64,000 bases of DNA from Erythrobacter sp. Alg231-14 (GCF_900149685.1 NZ_LT702999.1:930001-994000); one strand, 5' to 3'; positions 39,269 to 49,686 are shown, counted from the first letter of the stretch. Translations and numbers: made by a program. The notes: generated by a model not told the origin, from the sequence alone.

Positions 39269-39500
39269 GCCCCCCTCCCCCAGAAAGCGACCAGATCGAA
39301 TTGGCACACCGGACAAAAGCGGTTAAAGGGCACGAAACCTTCAACTCATCGTGGGTTCAGCCGGCTATGTTTATCCCGGCATCACGTATGATTTTGAGGC
39401 AAACATTGCTAATGGCGGCGAGGACTTAAGCAGCCAAAAATCAGTTTGACGCGATAGGGGCCGCGTTGGACACCAATACCAACAATTCGGGATTACCATT

Positions 39501-40880
39501 GTGACGGCTAAGGCATTTTTGAAAACACCTGTATTCTTCGGAGCGGCTGGCTTGATGGCCCTTGCGGCAATCGCCTCGCTTGCCCCGATAGTGGATACAC
39601 CTGCGCATGCGCAAACCACCGCCGTTCCCACATCCAACAACCCTTTGGGCATCCCTGAAAACTTCACAATTCTGGGGAGTGAAAACCCAGACAATCGTGC
39701 CGCAACGGCGATTGTGAACGGATATGTGATCACCGGCACCGATATCGATCAACGCGTTGCCTTGATCACCAACGCATCGGACGCAGAAGTGTCAGACGCC
39801 GAATTGCAACGTTTGCGTCAGCAGGTGTTTCGCAATCTGATTGACGAAACGTTGAAAATTCAAGCCGCCGTGGCGCAGGAAATCCCTGCGGATCGCGGTC
39901 AGGTTGAACAAACATACCAGCAATTGGCAGCGCAAAACTTCGGCCAAAACCCGGAACGGATGGATGAATATCTTGCGGCTATCGGATCTTCACCAACTGC
40001 ATTGAAACGTCAGATCGAGGGCGAGCTGGCATGGGAAAACGTCCTGCGCCGGAACATCACTCCATTCGTCAACGTGTCCGCCGAAGAAGTGAACGAAGTT
40101 CTACGCCGGCTCGAAGAAGCGCGCGGAACCGATGAATATCGGCTCGGCGAGATTTACATGAACGCCACGATCGAGAATCGCGAAGCGGTTCTCCAAAACA
40201 TGCAGCGAGTTATGCAACAGTTGGAGCAAGGCGGCAGCTTTGTTGCTTATGCGCGTCAGTTTTCCGAAGCGACCACAGCGGTCGTCGGCGGTGATACCGG
40301 TTTCTTGCGGTTGGAAACCCTTCCTGCGGCGATGGCGAATGCCGTGCGCCAAATGCAGCCGGGTCAATTGGTTGGCCCGATCGAGATTCCGGGCGGCTTC
40401 ACCATCATTTATCTGATCGACAAACAGCAGGTGTTGGGCGCGGATCCTCGCGATGCGATTTTGAGCCTCAAGCAAATCTCTATCGCCTTCCCGCAGGGCA
40501 CAAGCGACGAAGACGCCAACGCAGAGATTGAACGTTTTGCCAATTTCGTCGGCGCTTTGCGCAGCTGTTCCGATGCGGAAAGTGCGCAAGAAGCCTTGGG
40601 CGCGACCGTCGTTGCCAACGATGAAATTCAAGCGAGCCAATTGCCTGAGCAATTGCAGAACATCCTATTGGGTCTGCAAGTTGGCCAAACCACACCACCA
40701 TTTGGCAGTGCGGCCGATGGCGTGCGCGTCTTGATGTTGTGTGGCCGCGAAGAGCCCGAAGATGCCGGTGCGCCGACATTCGATTCGGTCATGCGTCAGA
40801 TCGAAGAGGAGCGCATCAACAAGCGTGCCCAGCGTTACCTGCGTGATCTGCGCAACGACGCCTATATCGAATACAACTGA
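39501..40880 (+). CDS. surA: SurA-type peptidyl-prolyl isomerase
   Basis: The 459-aa protein starts at GTG and has a signal peptide (FFGAAGLMALAAIASLAPIVDTPAHA). A SurA N-terminal domain follows (AATAIVNGYVITGTDIDQRVALI, LIDETLKIQAA), and then one clear parvulin domain around YRLGEIYMNA, GGDTGFLRLETLPAAM and GGFTIIYLID. The second parvulin domain is weak. It escorts outer-membrane proteins such as LptD through the periplasm, in line with its position. The 230 bases before it hold nothing recognisable. Confidence 0.9.
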   Translation: MTAKAFLKTPVFFGAAGLMALAAIASLAPIVDTPAHAQTTAVPTSNNPLGIPENFTILGSENPDNRAATAIVNGYVITGTDIDQRVALITNASDAEVSDAELQRLRQQVFRNLIDETLKIQAAVAQEIPADRGQVEQTYQQLAAQNFGQNPERMDEYLAAIGSSPTALKRQIEGELAWENVLRRNITPFVNVSAEEVNEVLRRLEEARGTDEYRLGEIYMNATIENREAVLQNMQRVMQQLEQGGSFVAYARQFSEATTAVVGGDTGFLRLETLPAAMANAVRQMQPGQLVGPIEIPGGFTIIYLIDKQQVLGADPRDAILSLKQISIAFPQGTSDEDANAEIERFANFVGALRSCSDAESAQEALGATVVANDEIQASQLPEQLQNILLGLQVGQTTPPFGSAADGVRVLMLCGREEPEDAGAPTFDSVMRQIEEERINKRAQRYLRDLRNDAYIEYN

Positions 40881-40893
40881 CGCAGCCCGCGCG

Positions 40894-41928
40894 GTGACCT
40901 TCCCGCCAACAACTACGCATCAAAAACCCTTGGCGATTGCCTTGGGTGACCCGGCCGGCATCGGTCCGGAAATCATTCTGGACAGCTATCGCCGATTGAA
41001 GGATCAATCCGTTCCGTTCTTCATCATGGGCGGTGCGCAATGCTTGGCGACGGCTGAGGAACAAGCGGAAATTGCTTGTCCCGTTGTAGCGATCAATGAT
41101 CCATCAGAAGCGGCAGACGCGTTTGTCGATGGATTGCCGGTTTTGAAGGCGTTGGACGCCCCTTACACCCCCGGTGCCCCCAGTGACGAAGGCGCTGCCC
41201 TCGCTTTGCATTCATTGGCCGAAGCAACACGGTGCGTGATCGAAGGAAAAGCCACCGCGCTGGTCACCGCCCCGGTCAGCAAGGCCGGATTGACGCGCGT
41301 CGGATTTGAATATCCGGGTCAAACCGAATTTTTGGCCCAGGTGTGCGGAATGGCGCCGGATGACGCAGTCATGATGCTCGCCGGACCCACTTTGCGCACC
41401 GTTCCTTTGACGGTTCATGTGGCGTTGTCGGCCGTGCCTGCGCTTATTTCGATCGAATTGATCACCCACAAAGCACGCATTGTCGCCGCCGCGCTCAAAC
41501 GGGATTTTGGGTGCGACCGTCCGCGCATTGCGATCGCTGGACTAAACCCGCATTCTGGCGAAGGCGGACAGTTCGGCAACGAAGAAGGTCGTTTCATCGA
41601 ACCCGCGATTGCGACCTTGCGCGATGAGGGGATTGAAGCGGTCGGCCCGGTGCCCGGCGATGCATTGTTCAACCCCCGCATGCGGAAAACTTACGATGCC
41701 GCACTGTGCATGTATCATGATCAAGCGTTGATCCCGATCAAGGCGATAGAATTTGATGAAGGGGTGAACGTCACACTGGGCCTGCCCATTGTACGGACAT
41801 CACCGGATCACGGAACCGCGTTTGATATTGCCGGATCGGGTGTCGCGGATTCCAGCGCAATGGTCGCGGCGATTAAGATGGCTGCGGCATGCGCCTCTGC
41901 ACGATCGGATGGCGGCGTGCATGGTTGA
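40894..41928 (+). CDS. pdxA: 4-hydroxythreonine-4-phosphate dehydrogenase
   Basis: The 344-aa protein begins at a GTG 13 bases after the surA stop. It carries ALGDPAGIGPEIIL and the metal-binding His residues in HVALSAVP, LNPHSGEGG and MYHDQALIPIK, and ends with the family's SPDHGTAFDIAG block. PdxA makes the 3-amino-1-phosphohydroxypropanone precursor in vitamin B6 synthesis. It overlaps rsmA by eight bases. Confidence 0.95.
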   Translation: MTFPPTTTHQKPLAIALGDPAGIGPEIILDSYRRLKDQSVPFFIMGGAQCLATAEEQAEIACPVVAINDPSEAADAFVDGLPVLKALDAPYTPGAPSDEGAALALHSLAEATRCVIEGKATALVTAPVSKAGLTRVGFEYPGQTEFLAQVCGMAPDDAVMMLAGPTLRTVPLTVHVALSAVPALISIELITHKARIVAAALKRDFGCDRPRIAIAGLNPHSGEGGQFGNEEGRFIEPAIATLRDEGIEAVGPVPGDALFNPRMRKTYDAALCMYHDQALIPIKAIEFDEGVNVTLGLPIVRTSPDHGTAFDIAGSGVADSSAMVAAIKMAAACASARSDGGVHG

Positions 41929-42754
41929 TTTACCCCCCATTCGCGAAACGATTGCGGCCCACGGGTTGAGTGCATCAAAAGCGTTGGGTCAGAATTTTTT
42001 GCTCGATGAGCAATTGCTGGACCGGATCGCTGCGCTTCCCGGCGATTTGAACGGAGCCAATGTCCTTGAAGTGGGCCCTGGACCCGGCGGATTGACCCGC
42101 GCATTGCTGCGCGCGGGTGCCAATGTCACAGCGATTGAGATGGACAGCCGTTGTCTTCCCGCTTTGGCCGAACTGTCGGATGCTTTTCCCGCGCAACTGA
42201 CTGTGATCGAAGGCGATGCGATGAAGTTGGATCACGGCGAAATCATGGGCGGCGCGCCGTTTCATATTCTATCCAACCTGCCCTACAATGTCGGCACCGC
42301 GTTGTTCGTTAAGTGGTTGAGCGGCCAAGACAGCAAAGCGCCATGGCCACCGCAATGGCAGTCCCTTACATTGATGTTCCAACGCGAAGTCGCCGAACGG
42401 ATTGTTTCTAAACCGGGCGGCGGTGCCTATGGGCGACTTGCCGTGCTGGCGCAGTGGCGCAGCACTGCAAAGTTGGCGATGAAGGTCCATCGCAGCGCCT
42501 TTACCCCGCCCCCCAAAGTGATGAGCGCAATTGTCCACGTAACACCAGACATCGCTCCAGTGGGCGTTTCGGCAAAAGCGTTGGAGCGACTAAGCGAAGC
42601 CGCGTTTGGCCAACGGCGAAAAATGCTGCGCCAAAGTCTAAAGAACGTGCCGGGCGCGCTGGATGCGCTTGAGGGAATTGGCATCGATCCAACCCGCCGC
42701 GCAGAAACAGTCAGCGTGGACGAATTCGTTGCCATGGCACGAAAAATTTCCTGA
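41921..42754 (+). CDS. rsmA: 16S rRNA dimethyladenosine transferase
   Basis: The 277-aa protein (KsgA) has the family start KALGQNFLLDEQLLDRI, the SAM motif VLEVGPGPGGLTRALL, the catalytic SNLPYNVGTALFVKWL and C-terminal AAFGQRRKMLRQSL. It dimethylates two adenines near the 3' end of 16S rRNA. The start was placed at the ATG that overlaps pdxA; the upstream part of the longer frame is pdxA in another phase. Confidence 0.96.
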   Translation: MVDLPPIRETIAAHGLSASKALGQNFLLDEQLLDRIAALPGDLNGANVLEVGPGPGGLTRALLRAGANVTAIEMDSRCLPALAELSDAFPAQLTVIEGDAMKLDHGEIMGGAPFHILSNLPYNVGTALFVKWLSGQDSKAPWPPQWQSLTLMFQREVAERIVSKPGGGAYGRLAVLAQWRSTAKLAMKVHRSAFTPPPKVMSAIVHVTPDIAPVGVSAKALERLSEAAFGQRRKMLRQSLKNVPGALDALEGIGIDPTRRAETVSVDEFVAMARKIS

Positions 42755-42846
42755 CCCAAAGCGCCCATTACAACATGCGACAATGCAATACAGCGAGGGA
42801 TCGAAATTTACGCTATTGCCGAGGCTTAAGCATCGCGGAGCCAAGA

Positions 42847-43845
42847 ATGACACGTAAAGCAATCGCCCGAAATTTTATGTGCGGCGCCGCGGCGTTTGCC
42901 GTTGCAGCGTGTGGCGGCGGCGATGACACGCCTCCAACAGCTGTAACCCCAACGCCAAGTCCTACACCCTCTCCAACTCCGACACCCACTCCCACTCCTA
43001 CGCCGACCTCGAGCACGGTGATCGTTACATCCGACATTCAGTACGGCGAAGGCGCGACCGCAAGCGGCGCTATCCCACTATTTCTGGACCTGTACGCCCC
43101 CGATGAATCTTGTAGCGCCAACCGCCCGACGGTTGTGTTCGTTCATGGCGGCGGCTTTGTCGGCGGCAACAAGCGCAGCGATAACGTCACCAGCATAGCG
43201 GAGGAGATGACTGCGCGTTCAATCAACGTAGTCTCGATCCAATATCGGCTCGACCCACAAGATCCGATCCCAGGCTCAGTGTATCAAGACATCCTTGATC
43301 AAGGTGTTGCCGACGGCACGATTGATCCGAGCGAAGAGCGGCTTGACGCCATTTTTTCAGCTTTTGAGGACACGATATTGGCGCTTAACTTTCTCCAGGA
43401 CAATCAAAATGAACTGTGCGTCAACACCGATAGGATCGCATACTGGGGGTCATCGGCGGGCGCGTATACAGTGCTCACCGTGGGCTATGGGCTGAACCAA
43501 TTCGGCATTGAGCGCCCCGCCCCCAGTGTTGTAATCGATTACTGGGGCGGTTTGTTCGGCGATGAGAACCTTGAATTGGGCGAAGCGCCTTTCTTGGTCC
43601 TACACGGCACCGCGGATGGAACTGTGGATTATCAAGAGGCCATAGATCTGACCAATGCCGCGGACGTGGTGGCGGTCCCCTTCGCGCTGTACACCGTGAA
43701 CGGTGCAGGCCACGGTTTTGGTGCAACGGGCACCTTCACCAACACGGTCGATGGGCAAACCTTGTTTGTCCGCACCGCCGATTTTGTTGAGGCGCATTTG
43801 ACCGATGGCACGCCGATCTATGGCCGTTTCGACGTGAACCCATAA
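42847..43845 (+). CDS. Lipoprotein alpha/beta-hydrolase (carboxylesterase-like)
   Basis: The 332-aa protein has a lipobox (AVAAC-G), a Thr-Pro linker of about 25 residues (TPTPSPTPSP and so on) and an esterase domain. The oxyanion motif is VFVHGGGF, the nucleophile Ser203 lies in GSSAG, the acid is in LHGTADGTVDY and the His in GAGHGFG. It therefore belongs to the HGGG esterase/lipase-like hydrolases and sits at the cell surface or periplasm on a flexible stalk. The start is supported by GGAG. Confidence 0.88.
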   Translation: MTRKAIARNFMCGAAAFAVAACGGGDDTPPTAVTPTPSPTPSPTPTPTPTPTPTSSTVIVTSDIQYGEGATASGAIPLFLDLYAPDESCSANRPTVVFVHGGGFVGGNKRSDNVTSIAEEMTARSINVVSIQYRLDPQDPIPGSVYQDILDQGVADGTIDPSEERLDAIFSAFEDTILALNFLQDNQNELCVNTDRIAYWGSSAGAYTVLTVGYGLNQFGIERPAPSVVIDYWGGLFGDENLELGEAPFLVLHGTADGTVDYQEAIDLTNAADVVAVPFALYTVNGAGHGFGATGTFTNTVDGQTLFVRTADFVEAHLTDGTPIYGRFDVNP

Positions 43846-43879
43846 CCCACACCGAAACGGCCACAATCAACCTAGCGCC

Positions 43880-45976
43880 TTATCCCGCCTTTTTGCGCAG
43901 CCGCCACGCATGCAGCAATGGTTCGGTGTAACCGGACGGCTGCTCCACACCCTTAAACACCAGCTCTTTTGCCGCGCTAAACGCCGCGCCGTCCTCATTT
44001 CCAATCAGCGGCACGTAGGTAGGGTCACCCGCATTCTGGGCGTCCACTTTGGCGGCCATGCGGTTGAGGCTGTCCATCACCTGATCTTCGGTCACAATGC
44101 CGTGCAGCAGCCAGTTTGCCATGTGCTGGGATGAAATGCGCAATGTTGCGCGGTCTTCCATCAAACCCACATCGTTGATGTCTGGAACCTTGGAACAGCC
44201 AACACCGGCATCAACCCAGCGTACAACATAACCTAGCAACCCTTGCGCATTGTTGTCCAACTCATCGCGCAATTCGTCTTCGGGCCAATTGGTTTCGGTC
44301 GCCAATGGAATGCTCAGCAATTCATCCAAGCCCGCAGGCTCTGGCAAGTTCGCCTGAATATCGAACACGTTTTCCGCATGATAATGCAGCGCATGCAGCG
44401 TCGCTGCGGTGGGTGATGGCACCCACGCTGTATTCGCACCGGCGCGCAGATGACCGATTTTCTCAACCATCATTTGCCCCATAAGGTCCGGCGCGGCCCA
44501 CATACCCTTGCCGATCTGCGCCTTTCCCGAAAGACCATGTTTAAGGCCAATCGCAACATTGCGCGCCTCATAAGAGCCCAGCCACGCAGAACCCTTCATC
44601 GCGCCTTTGCGCATCATCGGACCAGCGCGCATCGAGGTGTGGATCTCATCGCCTGTGCGATCGAGGAAGCCGGTGTTGATGAAAACGATCCGATCCCGAA
44701 CCGCATGGATACAAGCGGCAAGATTGGCGGATGTTCGGCGTTCTTCATCCATCACGCCGACTTTAATAGTGTGCCGCGCGAGGCCCAACAAATCCTCAAC
44801 TGCATTGAAGAGATCGTTGGTGAAGGCGCATTCTTCTGGCCCGTGCATCTTCGGCTTTACGATGTAGATGTTTTTGTGTCGGGAATTTCCATATTTGGCA
44901 TGACCTTCCACGTCCAACGAGCTGATTGCGCTGGTGAACACGGCGTCCATAATGCCTTCGGGAATTTCTCCGCCATCAGGCAGTTTGATCGCAGGGTTGG
45001 TCATCAAATGACCGACATTGCGGACAAACATCAAACTGCGCCCGGACAAAGCCTGCGCCGCGCCATCGCGGTCCGTATAGTTCTTATCACCTGACAATTT
45101 GCGGGTCAGGGTGCGGCCGCCTTTTTCAAAACTCTCTTGAAGATCGCCACGAATAACGCCCAACCAATTTGTGTAGGCCAGCAGTTTATCCTCTGCATCG
45201 ACCGCGGCGACCGAATCTTCGCAATCGGCGATCGTGGTCAGGGCGCTTTCCACCAAGATATCCGCAATCCCGGCCTGGTCGGTTTTACCAACCGGCGTGT
45301 CACGATCGAACACAACTTCGATGTGCAAGCCATTGTTGACGAACAACAATCCTTTATCCGTCTTTCCGACATACTGGTCTTCATTAAGCAATTTTCCGTC
45401 ATTTTCATCAGCCAGATCGGACCAGCTTTGATCAACCAAAGGCAGCGCGGAATCGAGGAACTCTCGACCGCGTGCGATCACCGCGTCTCCACGCGCCGTG
45501 TCATAACCGCCCGGTTTAGCGGGCGCCGCGTCCAATGCATCGGTGCCATAAAATGCGTCATACAAACTGCCCCAACGCGCATTGGCCGCATTCAGCAGGA
45601 AACGCGCATTCAGGATCGGCACAACCAATTGCGGGCCCGCCATGGTCGCAATTTCGGCATCGACATTTTGGGTCCCGATTTGAAAATCGGCGGGCTCTGG
45701 AACGAGGTATCCGATTTCACGCAGAAAGCTTTGATATTGTGCGGGGTCATGCGGTTGCCCTGCCCGCTCGCTGTGCCACACATCGATTTGACTCTGAAGC
45801 GTCTCCCTCTTTGCCAACAGCGACGCGTTGCGCGGGGCGTATTGCGCCAACAATGCTGCAAAACCCTGCCAAAACGCATCAACATCGCGGCCCAAAGGCG
45901 CAAGAACCTGAGAATCTAGAAAGGCCGCCAGTTGTTCATCAACCGATAGGCCGGAACGCGTGATCATGTTTGTCAT
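43880..45976 (-). CDS. glcB: Malate synthase G
   Basis: The 698-aa protein is the monomeric G isoform, which condenses glyoxylate with acetyl-CoA. Motifs include LLFVNNGLHIEVVFDRDTPVG, the active-site block KMHGPEECAFTNDLF and GVMDEERRTSANLAACI. GAGGAC stands before the ATG. Isocitrate lyase is not in the window. It is divergent from the M20 hydrolase, 137 bases apart. Confidence 0.97.
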   Translation of the reverse strand: MTNMITRSGLSVDEQLAAFLDSQVLAPLGRDVDAFWQGFAALLAQYAPRNASLLAKRETLQSQIDVWHSERAGQPHDPAQYQSFLREIGYLVPEPADFQIGTQNVDAEIATMAGPQLVVPILNARFLLNAANARWGSLYDAFYGTDALDAAPAKPGGYDTARGDAVIARGREFLDSALPLVDQSWSDLADENDGKLLNEDQYVGKTDKGLLFVNNGLHIEVVFDRDTPVGKTDQAGIADILVESALTTIADCEDSVAAVDAEDKLLAYTNWLGVIRGDLQESFEKGGRTLTRKLSGDKNYTDRDGAAQALSGRSLMFVRNVGHLMTNPAIKLPDGGEIPEGIMDAVFTSAISSLDVEGHAKYGNSRHKNIYIVKPKMHGPEECAFTNDLFNAVEDLLGLARHTIKVGVMDEERRTSANLAACIHAVRDRIVFINTGFLDRTGDEIHTSMRAGPMMRKGAMKGSAWLGSYEARNVAIGLKHGLSGKAQIGKGMWAAPDLMGQMMVEKIGHLRAGANTAWVPSPTAATLHALHYHAENVFDIQANLPEPAGLDELLSIPLATETNWPEDELRDELDNNAQGLLGYVVRWVDAGVGCSKVPDINDVGLMEDRATLRISSQHMANWLLHGIVTEDQVMDSLNRMAAKVDAQNAGDPTYVPLIGNEDGAAFSAAKELVFKGVEQPSGYTEPLLHAWRLRKKAG

Positions 45977-46113
45977 TTAAAGTCCTCGTGACCTGATATT
46001 CAATCGGGGGTTATCGGGACCTGGGGAGAAGGACGGCACAGCCTATGACCAATGGACCGCATTATTGCAATGGGTTGGACGCGAGTAATTCCCGTCGCTA
46101 GAGATGGTGTCGT

Positions 46114-47307
46114 ATGAAACCAAATTTCCTCTCTCAAATAGACGCTGCGGCAATGCTGGATCAGGTGCAATCGTGGTGCGCGATCAACACAGGCACGGCA
46201 AATCTGGATGGATTGTCGAAACAGGCCGATATCCTTGCCAATGCGTTTGGCTCTCTCCCCGGCAAGGTGGAATTGATCGACCCTGCCCAGGTCACCGCGA
46301 TTGCGGCGGACGGCGCCGAATTTGATAAGGCGCATGGCCAGCATCTGGTACTTAGGGTTCGCCCTACGGCAAATCGCCGCATCTTGCTTACCGGGCATAT
46401 GGACACAGTGTTTCCCGTCGATCACCCGTTTCAGGGTCAGACTTGGTTGGAAGACGGCGTTTTAAACGGTCCGGGCGTCGCCGATATGAAAGGCGGAATT
46501 GCGGTGATGCTGCATGCCTTGATGGCGTTTGAAGAGACCACCTCAGCCGGATCACTCGGCTATGATGTGATGATCAATTCTGACGAAGAAACCGGATCAC
46601 TGGCTAGCTCGTCATTGATTGCCGAAATGGCGCAAGGGAAAATCGCCGCGCTCACTTATGAACCGGCCGCATTGCCCGATGGGACATTGGCCCATGCACG
46701 CGGCGGCACCGGCAATTACTCAATTACGATTGGTGGCAAATCGGCCCATGCCGGACGCAACCCGCATGAAGGTCGAAACGCTCTTGTCGCAGCGGCGGAT
46801 CTGATCCTTCGGCTTAAGGGTATGGAGCGCGAAGATATCACGATCAATCCGGCCAAACTCGAAGGGGGTGGCCCCAACAATGTCGTGCCTGATCACGCGG
46901 TGCTCCGTTTTAACATCCGCCCCAAATCCACACAGGCGATGGAGAATTTTGATCGTGATCTCAACGCATTGCTTTCATCAATAGAGACCGCGCACGAAGT
47001 CTCCGCAAAGCGCCATGGCGGCGTGACCCGCCCGCCCAAGCCTGTTGATGATCAGGCGCAGAGATTGTTCGATTTGGTCCGTGAATGCGGCGCAGAAATG
47101 GGACAGGATATCGCATGGAAAAGCACCGGCGGCGTCTGCGATGGCAACAACATTGCCGCTTGCGGTGTGCCCGTTGTTGACACGATGGGGGTCCGCGGTG
47201 GATCAATCCATTCCACAGACGAATTTCTTATCACCGCCAGTTTAGCAGAGCGCGCGGCGCTTTCGGCTCGAGTGATTCAACGGCTTGCTGAAGGAGCCCT
47301 CAATTGA
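46114..47307 (+). CDS. M20-family metallohydrolase (ArgE/CPG2-like) in the ast cluster
   Basis: The 397-aa protein is an M20 peptidase/deacylase: the metal-binding stretch LLTGHMDTVFP, NGPGVADMKGGIAV, NSDEETGS and the dimerisation domain around residues 190-300 (GKSAHAGRNPHEGRNA). Its closest named relatives are glutamate carboxypeptidase and acetylornithine deacetylase types. It overlaps astA by four bases, so its substrate is probably an N-acyl amino acid of arginine breakdown; see the findings. Confidence 0.87.
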   Translation: MKPNFLSQIDAAAMLDQVQSWCAINTGTANLDGLSKQADILANAFGSLPGKVELIDPAQVTAIAADGAEFDKAHGQHLVLRVRPTANRRILLTGHMDTVFPVDHPFQGQTWLEDGVLNGPGVADMKGGIAVMLHALMAFEETTSAGSLGYDVMINSDEETGSLASSSLIAEMAQGKIAALTYEPAALPDGTLAHARGGTGNYSITIGGKSAHAGRNPHEGRNALVAAADLILRLKGMEREDITINPAKLEGGGPNNVVPDHAVLRFNIRPKSTQAMENFDRDLNALLSSIETAHEVSAKRHGGVTRPPKPVDDQAQRLFDLVRECGAEMGQDIAWKSTGGVCDGNNIAACGVPVVDTMGVRGGSIHSTDEFLITASLAERAALSARVIQRLAEGALN

Positions 47308-48320
47308 CATTTCGCCTTCGCGCAGCGCGCACAAGCGACCTTGAACACTTGTATGAGATGGCCAAACTAACGGGCGGTGGATTCACCAATTTACCCCCTG
47401 ATCGCAAGGCTTTGTCATCCAAACTTGAACGCGCGGCTGAAGCGTTTGCCAACACCGATGATGGCGTCGTGGATGAACAATTTGTTTTGGTGCTGGAAAA
47501 TCTCTCCACCAAAGCTGTGCGCGGAACATGCCAATTAATGACGCAGGTTGGTCAGCAATGGCCATTCTATTCCTATCGCCTCAACACTTTGACCCAATAC
47601 AGCCAGCAATTGGATCGCACCGTGCGGGCCGAATTGCTTAGCCTTGTCACCGATCTAGAGGGATCGAGCGAAGTGGGAGGCTTGTTCCTGCACCCCAATG
47701 AACGGGCTGGCGGTCACGGATTGCTATTGGCGCGGTCGCGGTATTTGTTTGTGGCGATGCATCGAAACCGATTTGCAGATCGGATTTTGGCCGAATTGCG
47801 CGGTATCATCGATGAACGCGGCGGCTCCCCTTTTTGGGACGGTGTCGCTGGCCGGTTTTTCGGGATGAGCTTTCAAGAAGCTGACTATTTTAACGCCATA
47901 AACGGCAATCAATTTATCGCCGACCTTATGCCCAAACACCCGGTCTACATCTCGATGCTTTCCGAAGATGCTCGCAGCGTAATCGGCGTACCCCATCCGA
48001 CCGGGCGCGCTGCCATGCGGATGTTGGAAAATGAAGGTTTCCGATACGAAGGGTACGTCGACATTTTCGACGGTGGCCCCAGCATGGTGGCACCAACGGA
48101 CCAAGTAACCAGCGTCAAAGACAGCCGCGAAGCCACCCTTTCCCGTGTCGATCTGGCCGAAGGAGAGCGCGCAATCTTGGCCACAGGAAAGCTGCAGGAT
48201 TTCCGTGCATGTTACGGCGCGCGCAGCTTCGACGACAACGGTGACATCGCAATCGATGCCGTCGCCGCCGATGCGCTTGATGTGAGCGAAGGCGACGTGG
48301 TTTGGAGCGTTGCGCGATGA
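47304..48320 (+). CDS. astA: Arginine N-succinyltransferase
   Basis: The 338-aa protein is AstA, which transfers succinyl from succinyl-CoA to arginine. It begins FRLRAARTSDLEHLYEMAKLTGGGFTNLP and has GGLFLHPNERAGGHGLLLARSRYLFVA, FWDGVAGRFFGMSFQEADYFNA and HPTGRAAMRMLENEGFRYEGYVDIFDGGP. The start is a TTG overlapping the M20 stop. Second gene of the cluster. Confidence 0.95.
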   Translation: MTFRLRAARTSDLEHLYEMAKLTGGGFTNLPPDRKALSSKLERAAEAFANTDDGVVDEQFVLVLENLSTKAVRGTCQLMTQVGQQWPFYSYRLNTLTQYSQQLDRTVRAELLSLVTDLEGSSEVGGLFLHPNERAGGHGLLLARSRYLFVAMHRNRFADRILAELRGIIDERGGSPFWDGVAGRFFGMSFQEADYFNAINGNQFIADLMPKHPVYISMLSEDARSVIGVPHPTGRAAMRMLENEGFRYEGYVDIFDGGPSMVAPTDQVTSVKDSREATLSRVDLAEGERAILATGKLQDFRACYGARSFDDNGDIAIDAVAADALDVSEGDVVWSVAR

Positions 48321-49582
48321 TCGGAAAAACAGACGCGATATGTGAAGTGAATTTCGACGGTATTGTCGGACCAAGCCACAATTACGCCGGGCTTTCATTG
48401 GGCAACATCGCCAGCGCCAATCACAGAGGCGATCCGTCCTACCCACGCGCCGCCGCGCTTCAGGGTGTGACAAAGATGCGGGGGAACTTGGCGCGATTAG
48501 GAGTTCAAGGATTCCTGCTGCCTCTGCCCCGCCCCAACACGTCTTTGTCCGATACGCTCGCCTATGATGGGTCTGAAGCATCGCAATTGCGCGCAGCGCC
48601 ATGGTCCGCTTCTTCGATGTGGACGGCGAACGCGGCGACGGTTAGCCCCGCGCCCGATACAGCCGATGGGACATGCCATTTGTCGCCCGCCAATTTGGTG
48701 ACAATGCTGCACCGCGCACAGGAATGGCCGGACACCAAACGGATGCTCGACATTGCGTTTGGCAACCGCGATCACTTTACCATCCATGGCCCAGTTCCGC
48801 CCACTTTCGGCGACGAAGGCGCGGCCAATCACATGCGCCTTTGTGAAACGCATGGCGCACCAGGTGTCGAGGTTTTCGTCTATGGCCGCCCCGGCGGCCT
48901 ATTCCCTGCGCGCCAACACGAACAGGCCAGCCGCCTTGTTGCCCGGGCGCATGGGCTTGACCCGGCAAAATGCGTTTTCATCGAACAAAATCCAGCGGCG
49001 ATCGAAGCCGGCGCGTTTCACAACGACGTTGTGTCCGTCGCCAATGAGCGCGTCTTGTTTACCCATGCAGAGGCATTTGCCGATCAATCGGGCGCCTATG
49101 ACGCGATCCGCGCAGCGTTTCCCGCGCTGGAGATTGTGGAAGTGCCTAGCGCCGATGTTTCGTTGTCCGAAGCCATTCGAACCTATTTGTTCAACGCACA
49201 ATTGTTGACCTTGCCCAATGGAGGCATGGCATTGATCGTTCCCGAAGAATGCCGGAAAAGCGAGAGCGTTTGGGCATGGGCCACGGCGACAATGGCGTCC
49301 AACGGACCGATCCGTGAAATCATTCCGGTTGATGTCCGTCAAAGCATGGCCAATGGCGGCGGACCAGCCTGTCTGCGCCTGCGCGTTGTGTGCGACCCGG
49401 CGACGGTCGATCCGCGCTTTATGCTTGATGAGGCGAAAGCGGACCTTTTGGAAAAGGTGATCACGCAATCTTGGCCGGAGCAAATTGACCCGACGGATAT
49501 TGGCAATGAAGTTTTGGCCACACAGGTCATCGCCGCACGATCCGCATTGCTCAACGCACTCAACCTCAACGAACTCAAATAG
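48317..49582 (+). CDS. astB: N-succinylarginine dihydrolase
   Basis: The 421-aa protein hydrolyses N2-succinylarginine to succinylornithine, CO2 and ammonia. It shows CEVNFDGIVGPSHNYAGLSLGN, MWTANAATVSP, the His/Glu-containing FTIHGPVPP, and FHNDVVSVANERVLF. The ATG overlaps the astA stop in ATGA form. No astC, astD or astE follows; the next gene belongs to another unit. Confidence 0.95.
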   Translation: MIGKTDAICEVNFDGIVGPSHNYAGLSLGNIASANHRGDPSYPRAAALQGVTKMRGNLARLGVQGFLLPLPRPNTSLSDTLAYDGSEASQLRAAPWSASSMWTANAATVSPAPDTADGTCHLSPANLVTMLHRAQEWPDTKRMLDIAFGNRDHFTIHGPVPPTFGDEGAANHMRLCETHGAPGVEVFVYGRPGGLFPARQHEQASRLVARAHGLDPAKCVFIEQNPAAIEAGAFHNDVVSVANERVLFTHAEAFADQSGAYDAIRAAFPALEIVEVPSADVSLSEAIRTYLFNAQLLTLPNGGMALIVPEECRKSESVWAWATATMASNGPIREIIPVDVRQSMANGGGPACLRLRVVCDPATVDPRFMLDEAKADLLEKVITQSWPEQIDPTDIGNEVLATQVIAARSALLNALNLNELK

Positions 49583-49686
49583 TCCCCAGCGACCATCAGC
49601 GTTCAAAGTTAACGCGTTTGGCGTTTGCGTCGGCCTCGCTTACACTGCGTGGATCGTTAACCCTTTGCACCCGCACTTTTGCGGAG

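Noticed and set aside
39301..39325. A TTGGCAC sequence upstream of surA considered as a sigma-54 site
   Set aside because: The -12 GC doublet is missing at the required spacing.
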